Assembly (NCBI RefSeq): GCF_016901695.1 | Contig: NZ_JACJKS010000003.1 | Span: 1-64,000 of the forward strand | DNA length: 64,000 bases | Reading direction: 5' to 3' | From: Mordavella massiliensis | GTDB lineage: Bacteria; Bacillota; Clostridia; Lachnospirales; Lachnospiraceae | Shown here: piece after piece, positions 54,731 through 63,985 of the stretch | Numbering within the stretch: position 1 is the first letter of the stretch | Layout of the letters: each line of letters starts with the position of its first letter | Made by a program: the position numbers and the translations under genes | Notes under the pieces: generated by a model | Told to the model about the DNA's origin: nothing | Databases searched by the model: none | What the model saw: the letters and a program-made list of their open reading frames with translations, nothing else

Positions 54731-56158
54731 ATGGAGAACTTTGAAAAGATAACGACAGGTCTTGGCGAGGAGTGCGGCGTCTTCGGGGCCTATGACATGG
54801 ATGGGGGCGATGTGGCCCCCACTGTCTATTACGGCCTCTTTGCCCTGCAGCACAGGGGACAGGAGAGCTGCGGCATCGCGGTGACGGACACAAGGGGCGA
54901 GCGGAAGGTCCGGGCGAAGAAGGGACTGGGGCTCGTGAACGAAGTGTTTGACGAGGAGGCGCTTCACGCCCTCCACGGGAACCTGGGCGTGGGGCATGTG
55001 CGCTATTCCACGGCGGGCGGCACCCGGGCCGAGAACGCCATGCCGCTTGTCATCAACTATGTGAAAGGGGTCCTTGGCATCGCCCACAACGGCAACCTGA
55101 CCAACGCGGTGGAGCTGCGCCGGGAGCTGGAGCAGACGGGCGCCATCTTCCAGACGACCATCGACTCCGAGGTGATCGCCTACCACATCGCGCGGGAGCG
55201 CTTACAGGCGCCCAGTGTGGAGGGGGCTGTGAAGAACGCCATGGGGAAGATCCGGGGCGCCTACGCCCTGGTGGTGATCTCCCCGCGCAAGATGATCGGG
55301 GCCAGGGATCCCTTCGGCCTGAAGCCCCTGTGCATCGGGAAGCGGGACAACACCTACTTCCTCGCCTCCGAGAGCTGCGCCCTGGCGGCGGTGGACGCGG
55401 CCTTTGTCCGGGATGTGGAGCCGGGGGAGATCGTGACCATCACAAAGGACGGCATCGCCTCGGACCGGAGCATGGCCATCGATCCGGCCCGGCAGGCCAG
55501 ATGCATCTTTGAGTACATCTATTTTGCCAGGATGGACAGCACCCTGGACGGCGTCGATGTGTACCACGCCCGCATCACAGCGGGCCGGGCGCTGGCGGCC
55601 TCCTACCCGGTGGAGGCGGACCTGGTGGTGGGCGTCCCGGATTCAGGGCTGGTGGCTGCCAGGGGCTACGCGCAGGAGTCCGGCATCCCCTACGGCATGG
55701 CCTTCCACAAGAACAGCTACGTGGGGCGGACCTTCATCAAGCCGAAGCAGAGCGAGCGGGAGTCCAGCGTGCGCATCAAGCTGAACGTGATCCCCGAGGT
55801 GGTGAAGGGCAAGCGTGTCGTCATGGTGGACGACTCCATTGTCCGCGGCACCACCTGCGCCAACATCATCCGCATGCTCAAGCACGCGGGCGCGACGGAG
55901 GTGCATGTGCGGATCAGTTCCCCGCCCTTCCTGTACCCGTGCTACTTCGGGACAGACGTGCCCTCCAACGAGCAGCTCATCGCCCACTCCCACACGACGG
56001 AGCAGATCCGGGAGATGATCGGGGCTGACTCCCTGGGCTACATGGAGATCCCGAAGCTGAAGGAGATGGTGGGGGACCTGGCGTACTGCGACGCCTGCTT
56101 CACCGGAAATTACCCCATGGAGGTGCCGGGGGAGGATGTCTCTCTGGCATTTGAATAG
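54731..56158 (+). CDS. purF: Amidophosphoribosyltransferase
   Basis: PurF makes phosphoribosylamine from PRPP and glutamine, the first step of purine synthesis. The 475-residue precursor carries a short propeptide (MENFEKITTGLGEE) before the catalytic Cys15 of CGVFG, as in Bacillus-type enzymes that are processed. The PRPP loop VVMVDDSIVRGTT and the cysteines of CIFEYIYFAR, LYPCYFG and CDACFTG, probable 4Fe-4S ligands, are present. It is 73 nt upstream of purB. Confidence 0.96.
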   Translation: MENFEKITTGLGEECGVFGAYDMDGGDVAPTVYYGLFALQHRGQESCGIAVTDTRGERKVRAKKGLGLVNEVFDEEALHALHGNLGVGHVRYSTAGGTRAENAMPLVINYVKGVLGIAHNGNLTNAVELRRELEQTGAIFQTTIDSEVIAYHIARERLQAPSVEGAVKNAMGKIRGAYALVVISPRKMIGARDPFGLKPLCIGKRDNTYFLASESCALAAVDAAFVRDVEPGEIVTITKDGIASDRSMAIDPARQARCIFEYIYFARMDSTLDGVDVYHARITAGRALAASYPVEADLVVGVPDSGLVAARGYAQESGIPYGMAFHKNSYVGRTFIKPKQSERESSVRIKLNVIPEVVKGKRVVMVDDSIVRGTTCANIIRMLKHAGATEVHVRISSPPFLYPCYFGTDVPSNEQLIAHSHTTEQIREMIGADSLGYMEIPKLKEMVGDLAYCDACFTGNYPMEVPGEDVSLAFE

Positions 56159-56231
56159 CGGCTGTGTTACAATACAAAGAGCAGTACTTGTGTAAACGAA
56201 TACTTTATAGAAGAGAAAGGAAACAGGACCT

Positions 56232-57665
56232 ATGAATCAAGACAGGTATGTAAGCCCGCTCTCTGAGCGGTACGCAAGCAAAGAGATGCAGTACATCTTC
56301 TCGCCGGACATGAAGTTCCGCACCTGGCGGAAGCTGTGGATCGCCCTGGCGGAGACGGAGAAGGAGCTGGGCCTTCCCATTACGGACGAGCAGATCGAGG
56401 AGCTCAAAAGCCATGCAGAGGATATCAACTACGAGGTGGCGAAGGAGAGGGAGAAGCTGGTGCGCCATGACGTCATGAGCCATGTGTACGCCTACGGCCA
56501 GCAGTGCCCGAAGGCGAAGGGCATCATCCACCTGGGAGCCACGTCCTGCTATGTGGGGGACAACACGGACATCATCATCATGTCCGAGGCGCTGAAGCTG
56601 GTGCGCCGGAAGCTGATCAACGTGATCAGCGAGCTGGCCGGCTTTGCGGACAGATACAAGGCGCAGCCGACCCTGGCTTTCACCCACTTCCAGCCCGCCC
56701 AGCCCACCACGGTGGGCAAGAGGGCGACCCTGTGGCTGCAGGAGTTCCTGATGGACCTGGAGGATCTGGAGTACGTGCAGGGCAGCCTGAAGCTGCTGGG
56801 ATCCAAGGGCACGACCGGGACCCAGGCCAGCTTCCTGGAGCTCTTTGACGGGGACCAGGAGACCATTGACAGGATCGATCCCATGATCGCGCAGAAGATG
56901 GGATTTAAAGCCTGCTATCCGGTGTCCGGGCAGACCTACTCCCGCAAGGTGGATACGAGGGTGCTGAACATCCTGGCAGGCATCGCGGCCAGCGCCCACA
57001 AGATGTCCAACGACATCCGCCTTCTGCAGCACTTAAAAGAGGTGGAGGAGCCCTTTGAGAAGAACCAGATCGGTTCCTCGGCCATGGCCTACAAGCGGAA
57101 TCCCATGCGCAGCGAGCGCATCGCCTCCCTCTCCCGGTATGTCATGGTGGACGCCCTGAACCCGGCCATCACGTCCGCCACCCAGTGGTTCGAGCGGACG
57201 CTGGACGACTCGGCCAACAAGCGGCTCAGCGTGCCGGAGGGATTCCTGGCCATCGACGGCATCCTGGACCTGTGCCTGAACGTGGTGGACGGCCTGGTGG
57301 TGTATCCGAAGGTGATCGAGAAGCACCTGCTCTCTGAGCTCCCCTTCATGGCCACGGAGAATATCATGATGGACGCCGTGAAGGCCGGCGGGGACCGGCA
57401 GGAGCTTCACGAGCGCATCCGGGAGCTCTCCATGGAGGCCGGGAAGAACGTGAAGGAGAAAGGCCTGGAGAACAACCTCCTGGAGCTGATCGCCGCAGAT
57501 CCCGCCTTCGGCCTCAGCCTGGAGGATTTAAAGAAGACCATGGACCCGGCCAGGTATACCGGCAGGGCCGCCGTGCAGGTGGACCGGTTCCTCGGCGATG
57601 TGGTGCAGCCTGTGCTGGAGGAGAACAGGGAGATCCTCGGCGAGAAGGCAGAGATCAACGTATAA
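56232..57665 (+). CDS. purB: Adenylosuccinate lyase
   Basis: PurB cleaves SAICAR and adenylosuccinate, giving AICAR or AMP plus fumarate. The 477-residue protein has the fumarase-superfamily loop [14 protein letters not shown] near 282-295, the His of [12 protein letters not shown], and [14 protein letters not shown]-like ([17 protein letters not shown]). The length and order fit the larger PurB type. GAAAGGA lies upstream. Confidence 0.96.
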   Translation: MNQDRYVSPLSERYASKEMQYIFSPDMKFRTWRKLWIALAETEKELGLPITDEQIEELKSHAEDINYEVAKEREKLVRHDVMSHVYAYGQQCPKAKGIIHLGATSCYVGDNTDIIIMSEALKLVRRKLINVISELAGFADRYKAQPTLAFTHFQPAQPTTVGKRATLWLQEFLMDLEDLEYVQGSLKLLGSKGTTGTQASFLELFDGDQETIDRIDPMIAQKMGFKACYPVSGQTYSRKVDTRVLNILAGIAASAHKMSNDIRLLQHLKEVEEPFEKNQIGSSAMAYKRNPMRSERIASLSRYVMVDALNPAITSATQWFERTLDDSANKRLSVPEGFLAIDGILDLCLNVVDGLVVYPKVIEKHLLSELPFMATENIMMDAVKAGGDRQELHERIRELSMEAGKNVKEKGLENNLLELIAADPAFGLSLEDLKKTMDPARYTGRAAVQVDRFLGDVVQPVLEENREILGEKAEINV

Positions 57666-57684
57666 AAAATACAGCAGGGAAGCA

Positions 57685-57709
57685 GGGCGCCCGGGGGGGC
57701 GCCCTTTTC
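57685..57709 (+). terminator. purB terminator
   Basis: GGGCGCC and GGCGCCC-type arms around a CGGGG loop are followed by TTTTC, 20 nt after the purB stop. Confidence 0.75.
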
Positions 57710-57754
57710 ATGTCAAAAATAGTGCAAAATAGTTCAGAAAATATGAAATATATA

Positions 57755-57783
57755 TTGCAATTTCGACAATGGGGGAGTACAAT
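57755..57783 (+). promoter_or_regulatory. Predicted promoter of the AGCS symporter gene
   Basis: TTGCAA (57755-57760) and TACAAT (57778-57783) are exactly 17 nt apart. The leader is 50-60 nt with no recognised riboswitch. Confidence 0.6.
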
Positions 57784-57841
57784 CCTATTGATAAATTCAT
57801 AACAATCAATAGATGTTATCTATGAGTAAGGAGGAGAGATT

Positions 57842-59245
57842 GTGGATACTTTAAACAACATTGTGCTGACCATCCAGCACTACCTGGCCGACTACATCCT
57901 GATCGTGGCGCTCTTCTGCGCGGGCATCTGGTTTTCCATCCAGACGAAGTTCATCCAGGTGCGCGGCTTCAAGCGCGGCATCAAGCAGGTGTTCGGCGGA
58001 CTTTTCAGCAAGAAGGGAGATGCCGGCAATGACGGCATGAGCTCCTTCCAGGCCCTGGCCACCGCCATCGCGGCGCAGGTCGGAACGGGCAATATCGCCG
58101 GCGCGGCGACGGCCATCGCTCTGGGCGGACCGGGCGCCATCTTCTGGATGTGGGTTGCCGCCTTCCTCGGCATGGCGACCATCTACTCCGAGGCGCTGAT
58201 GGCCCAGAAGTACAAGAGAGTGGGAGCGGACGGCGTGGTGACCGGCGGACCGGTGTACTACATCCGGGCAGCCTTCCAGGGCGCCTTCGGCAAGATCCTG
58301 GCCGGCATCTTCGCGGTGCTGCTCATCTTTGCCCTTGGCTTCATGGGCAACGCGGTGCAGTCCAACTCCATCGCGGTATCCTTCCACACAGCCTTCGGCA
58401 TCCCCCAGTGGATCATGGGCCTTGTGGTGGCAGTGCTGGCCCTGTTTATCTTCTCGGGCGGCATGAAGCGGATCGCCAAGGTGACCGAGACGATGGTGCC
58501 TCTGATGGCGGCCCTCTACATCATCGGTTCCCTGATCGTGATCATCTACAACTGGAGAAACATCCCGCTGGCGTTCTATGAGATCTTTGTGGGCGCCTTC
58601 GCACCCCAGTCCATCGCAGGCGGCGCGGTGGGAGCGACCATCAAGCTGGCCCTCACAAAGGGCGTGGCGAGAGGCCTTTTCTCCAACGAGGCGGGCATGG
58701 GCTCCACACCCCACGCCCACGCGGTTGCCAAGGTAGAGCATCCGGTCATCCAGGGCCACGCGGCCATGATCGGCGTGTTCATCGACACCTTTATCGTGCT
58801 GACCATGACGGCCCTCGTCATCGTGACGAGCCGTGCCCTTCCCCTGTCCTATGACGTGGTGGACGGCGGCTACACGGGAGCGGAGCTGAGCCAGTTCGCC
58901 TACTCCACCTTGTACGGGAAAGGCGGCGAGATCTTCATCGCTGTGTGCATGTTCTTCTTCGCCTTCTCCACGATCGTGGGCTGGTACTTCTTCGGGCAGG
59001 CCAACATCAAGTACCTGTTCGGCTCCAAGGCGGTGCCCATCTACTCCGCCCTGGTGTGCGTGTGCGTGTTCCTCGGCTCCCTGGCCCAGGTGGACCTTGT
59101 GTGGAACATGGCGGACTGCTTCAACAGTATGATGGTCATCCCGAACATCATCGGTCTGCTGGCGCTCACCGGCATGGTGAAGAAAGTGCATGATGACTAT
59201 TTCACAAATTTCCTGCCCGCACAGAAAAAATCTTCAAAAAAATAG
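57842..59245 (+). CDS. Alanine/glycine:cation symporter (AGCS family)
   Basis: This 467-residue protein starts at GTG 57842 with AAGGAGGAG upstream. It has about 10-11 membrane segments; family motifs are ATAIAAQVGTGNIAGAATAI near 80-100 and GLFSNEAGMGSTPHAHAVAK near 277-296. It imports alanine or glycine with Na+. Immediately downstream lies the glycine-riboswitch-controlled glycine reductase operon, so glycine is the likely main substrate in this context. Confidence 0.93.
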   Translation: MDTLNNIVLTIQHYLADYILIVALFCAGIWFSIQTKFIQVRGFKRGIKQVFGGLFSKKGDAGNDGMSSFQALATAIAAQVGTGNIAGAATAIALGGPGAIFWMWVAAFLGMATIYSEALMAQKYKRVGADGVVTGGPVYYIRAAFQGAFGKILAGIFAVLLIFALGFMGNAVQSNSIAVSFHTAFGIPQWIMGLVVAVLALFIFSGGMKRIAKVTETMVPLMAALYIIGSLIVIIYNWRNIPLAFYEIFVGAFAPQSIAGGAVGATIKLALTKGVARGLFSNEAGMGSTPHAHAVAKVEHPVIQGHAAMIGVFIDTFIVLTMTALVIVTSRALPLSYDVVDGGYTGAELSQFAYSTLYGKGGEIFIAVCMFFFAFSTIVGWYFFGQANIKYLFGSKAVPIYSALVCVCVFLGSLAQVDLVWNMADCFNSMMVIPNIIGLLALTGMVKKVHDDYFTNFLPAQKKSSKK

Positions 59246-59254
59246 ACAAAAGAC

Positions 59255-59283
59255 TTGAAAAAACAGGGCGGTTAAGGTACTAT
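59255..59283 (+). promoter_or_regulatory. Predicted promoter of the glycine reductase operon
   Basis: TTGAAA (59255-59260) and TACTAT (59278-59283) are 17 nt apart, giving a leader of about 318 nt before grdX. Confidence 0.6.
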
Positions 59284-59364
59284 AAACGTGAAATAGATAT
59301 CCCTTATAAATTTTGAAAAGCTATAGATTTTTTCGATAAAACATATAACTGAATAAGGGTTGAT

Positions 59365-59466
59365 TTTTCCCACGAGAGAGCTGCAAATGAGCGGCCGCCG
59401 AAGAGGCAAGCGGGAGAGGCTGCGCTGGTCTTCACGTGAAACTTTCAGGCAAAAGGATTGGGAAAA
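59365..59466 (+). promoter_or_regulatory. Glycine riboswitch, single aptamer
   Basis: The aptamer core has GAGAGAGC (59374-59381), CCGCCGAAGAGGCAAG (59395-59410) and ACTTTCAGGCAAAAGGA (59441-59457), all hallmarks of the gcvT-type glycine aptamer. TTTTCCCA (59365-59372) pairs with TGGGAAAA (59459-59466) as P1. Only one aptamer is apparent, so it is a singlet. It should turn the operon on when glycine is plentiful. Confidence 0.9.
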
Positions 59467-59536
59467 GGACTGAATTCTGAATCTTGCAAAGACGGCAGTG
59501 CATGATGTCCTGTCGGAGCGACAGACAAAAGACAGA

Positions 59537-59579
59537 AGAGAGCGACGGACACAAAAGAACGTGTCTTGTCGCTCTTTTT
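59537..59579 (+). terminator. Riboswitch-controlled terminator before grdX
   Basis: AGAGCGAC (59539-59546) and GTCGCTCT (59568-59575), with inner GACAC/GTGTC, form a hairpin followed by TTTTT (59574-59579). It lies between the aptamer and the grdX ribosome site. Confidence 0.85.
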
Positions 59580-59607
59580 ACATCTTGCTATAGGAAGGAC
59601 AGACGAG

Positions 59608-59988
59608 ATGGCGTCATACAGTATTTTGACAAACAATCCTCTTGTTGCAGATAAATTAAAAGGAAAGAAGACGGTAGAGTACGTCCCGGTCTCCTACGAG
59701 GAGATACTGAAGATGGCCAGGGACCGGGTCTACCAGGGGTACAAGCTTTTATCACACCCGCTGTCCGGGAGTGTTAAACCAAAAGAAACGCCATATAAAT
59801 CCATTATGGTCAGTACAAGAAAGGAGGAGGTGGAGGCGCAGTCAGTGCGGATCATCGAGGAGGCCGTCATGGCCTGCGGAAAGTTCACGGACCGGCGGGA
59901 CAGCTACGGGCCGGACGTCAGGAAGGACTTTCAGATGATCGACTGGACACTGCTCGAGAGCGCATTTGCGTCAGCGGATGCCTGGTAA
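59608..59988 (+). CDS. grdX: GrdX protein of the glycine reductase operon
   Basis: This 126-residue protein starts at ATG 59608 with AGGAAGGA upstream; a reading from 59566 would begin in the terminator. It contains the family features VEYVPVSYEEILKMARDRVYQGYKLLSHPLSGSVKP-type region and ends DWTLLESAF. GrdX is always at the head of grd operons; its role is not established. It is first after the glycine riboswitch. Confidence 0.9.
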   Translation: MASYSILTNNPLVADKLKGKKTVEYVPVSYEEILKMARDRVYQGYKLLSHPLSGSVKPKETPYKSIMVSTRKEEVEAQSVRIIEEAVMACGKFTDRRDSYGPDVRKDFQMIDWTLLESAFASADAW

Positions 59989-60049
59989 ATGTCATTGGGA
60001 GGCTTAAGCTGAAAACAAAATATCATGTATCACAAGGAGGGAAACAACA

Positions 60050-61330
60050 GTGAGATTAGAAATGGGGCACATATACATTAAGGAGATCCAGTTTGCAGAC
60101 ACCTGCAAGATCGAAGACGGAACCCTTTATGTATCAGCAGAAGAGTTGAAGAAAGTTGCGTTGGAAGACGAGAAGATCAAGAGCGTGTCATTTGACATCG
60201 CGCGCCCGGGCGAGTCTGTCCGCATCACACCGGTGAAGGACGTGATCGAGCCCAGGGTGAAGGTAGAAGGAAAGGGCGGCGTATTCCCGGGCGTCATCTC
60301 CAAGGTTGACACAGTGGGAAGCGGCAAGACCTACGCCCTCAAGGGCATGGCCGTTGTCACGGCAGGCCGCATCGTAGGATTCCAGGAAGGCATCATCGAC
60401 ATGACCGGTCCGGGAGCAGACTACACCCCCTTCTCCAAGACGCTCAACCTTGTTATGGTCTGCGAGCCCATCGACGGGATCGAGCCGCACGACTATGAGA
60501 GAGCTGTCCGGTTCGCAGGCTTCCGTGTAGCCACCTACATCGGAGAGCTGGCAAGAGACCTGACTCCGGATGAGACGAAGGTATATGAGACATGTACGAT
60601 CAAGGAAGGCCTGGAGAAATATCCGGATCTGCCGCGCGTCGCTTACGTGCAGATGCTGCAGAGCCAGGGACTTCTCCATGATACATACGTATACGGCGTG
60701 GACGCTAAGCGGATCGTTCCCACGATCCTCTCCCCGACGGAGATCATGGACGGCGCCATCGTATCCGGCAACTGTGTGTCCGCCTGTGACAAGAATCCCA
60801 CATACGTACACCAGAACAATCCGGTCGTACACGACCTGTTTGAGGAGCACGGCAAGACGATCAACTTCGTATGCCAGATCATCACAAACGAGAACGTGTA
60901 CCTGGCTGACAAGCAGCGCTCCTCCGACTGGACCGCAAAGCTTTGCAAGATGCTGGATCTGGACGGCGTGATCGTATCCCAGGAAGGCTTCGGCAACCCG
61001 GATACAGACCTGATCATGAACTGCAAGAAGATCGAGGCTGAGGGCGTGAAGACGGTCATCATCACAGACGAGTACGCCGGCCGCGACGGCAAGTCCCAGT
61101 CCCTGGCGGACGCGGACGCGGCTGCAGACGCAGTGGTAACAGGCGGAAACGCGAACGAGGTCATCATCCTGCCGAAACTCGACAAGGTGATCGGAACACT
61201 GGACTATGTGACAAAGATCGCCGGCGCCAGCGAGGAGACCCTCCGCGAGGACGGATCCCTCGAAGTGGAGCTCCAGGTCATCACAGGCGCGACCAACGAG
61301 ACAGGCTTCGGCAAGCTGAGCGCAAGGTAG
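60050..61330 (+). CDS. grdE: Glycine reductase complex component B, alpha/beta precursor
   Basis: This 426-residue proprotein starts at GTG 60050 with AAGGAGG upstream. Its Asn241-Cys242 (SGNCVSACD) is the known self-cleavage site that yields the pyruvoyl group on the 47/25-kDa pair of subunits, which forms a Schiff base with glycine. It works with GrdB to pass the carboxymethyl group to GrdA. The riboswitch and the grdX neighbour favour the glycine rather than sarcosine or betaine version. Confidence 0.93.
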   Translation: MRLEMGHIYIKEIQFADTCKIEDGTLYVSAEELKKVALEDEKIKSVSFDIARPGESVRITPVKDVIEPRVKVEGKGGVFPGVISKVDTVGSGKTYALKGMAVVTAGRIVGFQEGIIDMTGPGADYTPFSKTLNLVMVCEPIDGIEPHDYERAVRFAGFRVATYIGELARDLTPDETKVYETCTIKEGLEKYPDLPRVAYVQMLQSQGLLHDTYVYGVDAKRIVPTILSPTEIMDGAIVSGNCVSACDKNPTYVHQNNPVVHDLFEEHGKTINFVCQIITNENVYLADKQRSSDWTAKLCKMLDLDGVIVSQEGFGNPDTDLIMNCKKIEAEGVKTVIITDEYAGRDGKSQSLADADAAADAVVTGGNANEVIILPKLDKVIGTLDYVTKIAGASEETLREDGSLEVELQVITGATNETGFGKLSAR

Positions 61331-61349
61331 AAGGGAGGATATACGAGAA

Positions 61350-62660
61350 ATGAGTAAGATCAAAGTCGTACATTATATCAATCAGTTCTTCGCCAACATC
61401 GGCGGGGAGGAGAAGGCGGATTACCCGGCAGAGCTCCGCGTAGGAGAGGTAGTCGGACCGGGTATGGCGCTCAAGATGAACTTTGGGGACGAAGCGGAGA
61501 TCGTGGCTACGATCGTCTGCGGCGACTCCTACTTCAATGAGAACCTGGACAAGGCCAAGGCGGACATCCTGGCTATGGTCAAAGAGCAGGCTCCGGATGT
61601 ATTCATCGCCGGACCGGCCTTCAACGCCGGCCGTTACGGCGTGGCCTGCGGTACCATCGCGGCGGCTGTGCAGGAGGAGCTTGGCATCCCGGCTGTGACC
61701 GGCATGTATGTGGAGAACCCCGGCGCGGACATGTTCAAGGACAAGGTGTACATGGTGTCCACAAAGAACAGCGCGGCAGGCATGAGAGGGGCTGTCTCCA
61801 AGATGGCGCCCCTGGCCCTGAAGCTGGCCAAAGGCGAGAAGATCGGCGCATCCTGCGAGGAGGGGTACATCCCCAACGGCGTGCGTGTGAACTTCTTTGA
61901 ACAGGAGAGAGGCTCCCAGCGTGCGGTGAAGATGCTCCTCAAGAAGCTGGCCGACAAGCCCTTCGAGACCGAGTATCCGATGCCCAGCTTTGACAAGGTG
62001 GCTCCGAACCCGGCAGTCAAGGATCTGGCCCATGCAAAGATCGCCCTCGTGACAAGCGGCGGCATCGTTCCCAAGGGAAATCCGGACCACATCGAGAGCT
62101 CCAGTGCTTCCCACTACGGCGAGTACGACATTGCGGGCGTTATGGACCTGACAAGCGAGACATACGAGACGGCTCACGGCGGATATGACCCGGTTTACGC
62201 CAACGAAGATGCGGACCGCGTTCTGCCGGTAGACGTTTTAAGAGATATGGAGAAAGAAGGAAAGATCGGTGAGCTCCATCATCTTTTCTACACAACGACA
62301 GGAAACGGCACGGCTGTCGCCTCCGCAAAGGCATTCGCAGCCGAGTTCTCCCAGAAGCTTCTGGCAGACGGAGTTGACGCTGTTATCCTGACCTCCACCT
62401 GAGGCACCTGTACTCGTTGCGGTGCAACGATGGTGAAAGAGATCGAGAGAGCAGGGATCCCGGTTGTACATATCTGTACAGTAACCCCGATCTCCATGAC
62501 GGTGGGCGCGAACAGGATCGTTCCCGCGATCGCCATCCCCCATCCTCTCGGAAATCCGGCGCTTGACCACGAGGAGGAAAAGAAACTCCGCCGCCATATC
62601 GTGGAGAAAGCTCTGGACGCCCTCACAACAGAGGTGGACGGTCAGACAATTTTCGATTAG
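61350..62660 (+). CDS. grdB: Glycine reductase complex selenoprotein B
   Basis: This 436-residue selenoprotein reads through TGA at 62400-62402 (codon 351). The sequence around it, ILTSTUGTCTRCGATM, is the GrdB selenocysteine motif UxxCxxC. The two open stretches join in the same frame without indels, and the downstream part (HICTVTPISMTVGANRIV, IPHPLGNP) is typical GrdB. The subunit takes the carboxymethyl group from the GrdE pyruvoyl adduct. Translation to the end requires SelA/B/C/D, which should exist elsewhere in the genome. Confidence 0.94.
62400..62429 (+). promoter_or_regulatory. grdB selenocysteine codon and SECIS-like hairpin
   Basis: TGA (62400-62402) is followed 12 nt later by CGTTGC (62415-62420), GGT loop and GCAACG (62424-62429): a perfect 6-bp stem with a G at the first position of the loop. 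Position and loop fit bacterial SECIS rules. An alternative GCACC/GGTGC stem starts nearer the codon. Confidence 0.7.
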
Positions 62661-62693
62661 AATAAAAGAAAAAGAGAAAAGGAGATGTTACCG

Positions 62694-63638
62694 ATGAGCA
62701 AAGTTTATGACGTGATCATCCTGGGCGCCGGCCCCGGCGGGCTGGCTGCAGGGCTCTATGCCGGCAGGAGCCGTCTGTCCACACTGGTCATCGAGAAGGG
62801 CCAGGACGGCGGACAGATCGCCATCACGGACGACATCGAGAACTACCCGGGACAGATCGTGGAGGGCGAGTCAGGTCCCTCCCTGATCGCCAGAATGACA
62901 CAGCAGGTCGAGAAGTTCGGCGCAGAGCGCGTGTCCGACACGATCAACTCCGTTGATTTCAGCGGGGAGATCAAGATCCTGCGCAGCGCGAAGAACGAGT
63001 ATCAGGCCAAAAATGTCATCATCGCCACGGGCGCTTACGCCCGGCCGATCGGCTGCAAGGGCGAGGCGGAGTTCCGCGGCAAGGGCGTATCCTACTGCGC
63101 GACCTGCGACGCCAACTTCTTCGAGGACATGGAAGTCTTCGTGGTGGGCGGGGGCGACTCCGCTGTAGAGGAGGCCATGTACCTGACCAAGTTCGCCAGA
63201 AAGGTTACGATCATCCACAGAAGGGACGAGCTGCGCGCAGCCAAGTCCATTCAGGAGAAAGCGTTCAAGAACCCCAAGATCGAGTTCTTCTGGGATAGCG
63301 TTGTGGAGGAGCTTGGAGGAGACGACATCCTCCAGTGGATGAAAGTGAAGAACGTAAAGACAGGCGAGATAAAGACTGTCGAGGCGGACGAGGAAGACGG
63401 CATGTTCGGCGTGTTCGGATTTATCGGGACCGTTCCGAACTCCAAACTCTTCGAGGGCGTCATTGACATGGACGAGAGAGGCTACATCCGGACGGATGAG
63501 AACATGCACACGAATGTTCCCAATGTCTACGCGGTGGGCGACGTCCGCATCAAGAGCCTTCGCCAGGTCGTGACGGCGGCCGCAGACGGCGCCATCGCAG
63601 CTGTGCAGGTGGAGAGAAGCCTGTCCGATTATTTCTAG
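62694..63638 (+). CDS. trxB: Thioredoxin reductase
   Basis: This 314-residue flavoprotein starts at ATG 62694, 9 nt after AAAGGAG; the ATG at 62685 overlaps that site. It has FAD motif GAGPGGLAAG near 12-21, redox CATC (YCATCDANFFED), NADPH motif GGGDSAVEEA and HRRDELRA, with arginines for the 2'-phosphate. The usual CDG after CATC is CDA. It reduces the thioredoxin encoded 29 nt downstream for the glycine reductase reaction. Confidence 0.94.
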   Translation: MSKVYDVIILGAGPGGLAAGLYAGRSRLSTLVIEKGQDGGQIAITDDIENYPGQIVEGESGPSLIARMTQQVEKFGAERVSDTINSVDFSGEIKILRSAKNEYQAKNVIIATGAYARPIGCKGEAEFRGKGVSYCATCDANFFEDMEVFVVGGGDSAVEEAMYLTKFARKVTIIHRRDELRAAKSIQEKAFKNPKIEFFWDSVVEELGGDDILQWMKVKNVKTGEIKTVEADEEDGMFGVFGFIGTVPNSKLFEGVIDMDERGYIRTDENMHTNVPNVYAVGDVRIKSLRQVVTAAADGAIAAVQVERSLSDYF

Positions 63639-63667
63639 AAAGTAAAGAAAAGGAGAGTTGAAGACCA

Positions 63668-63985
63668 ATGATCGATGTAGATAAGACCACATTTGAAGAA
63701 GAAGTACTGAAAGCAGACGGCTACGTGTTCGTAGATTTCTACGGGGACGGCTGCGTACCCTGCCAGGCACTGATGCCGAAGGTGCATGAGTTCGCAGACA
63801 CATACGGGGACAAGATCAAATTCACATCCCTGAACACGACAAAGGCGCGCCGCCTTGCTATCGCCCAGAAGGTTCTGGGCCTCCCGGTTATGGCTATCTA
63901 TAAGGATGGAGAGAAAGTGGAGGAGCTCGTAAAAGACGACTGCACACCGGAGAGCATTGAAGCGATGATTAAGAAATATCTTTAA
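63668..63985 (+). CDS. trxA: Thioredoxin of the glycine reductase system
   Basis: This 105-residue thioredoxin has active site GCVPC (near 31-35) instead of the usual WCGPC and the cis-proline segment GLPVMAIYKDG. GCVPC-type thioredoxins are typical of grd operons. It passes electrons from TrxB to component A/C of glycine reductase. It is the last complete gene of the window; the next genes, probably including grdA, lie outside it. Confidence 0.93.
   Translation: MIDVDKTTFEEEVLKADGYVFVDFYGDGCVPCQALMPKVHEFADTYGDKIKFTSLNTTKARRLAIAQKVLGLPVMAIYKDGEKVEELVKDDCTPESIEAMIKKYL

Noticed and set aside
59467-59536. Second glycine aptamer
   Set aside because: The GCCGAAG and CAGGCAAAAGGA core elements occur only once.
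59566-59607. GrdX start at TTG 59566
   Set aside because: That position is inside the terminator hairpin; ATG 59608 has a ribosome site and matches the family start.
61350-62660. grdB looks like a gene broken by a stop codon
   Set aside because: The TGA is in the conserved GrdB selenocysteine motif, frame is kept on both sides and a SECIS-like hairpin follows.
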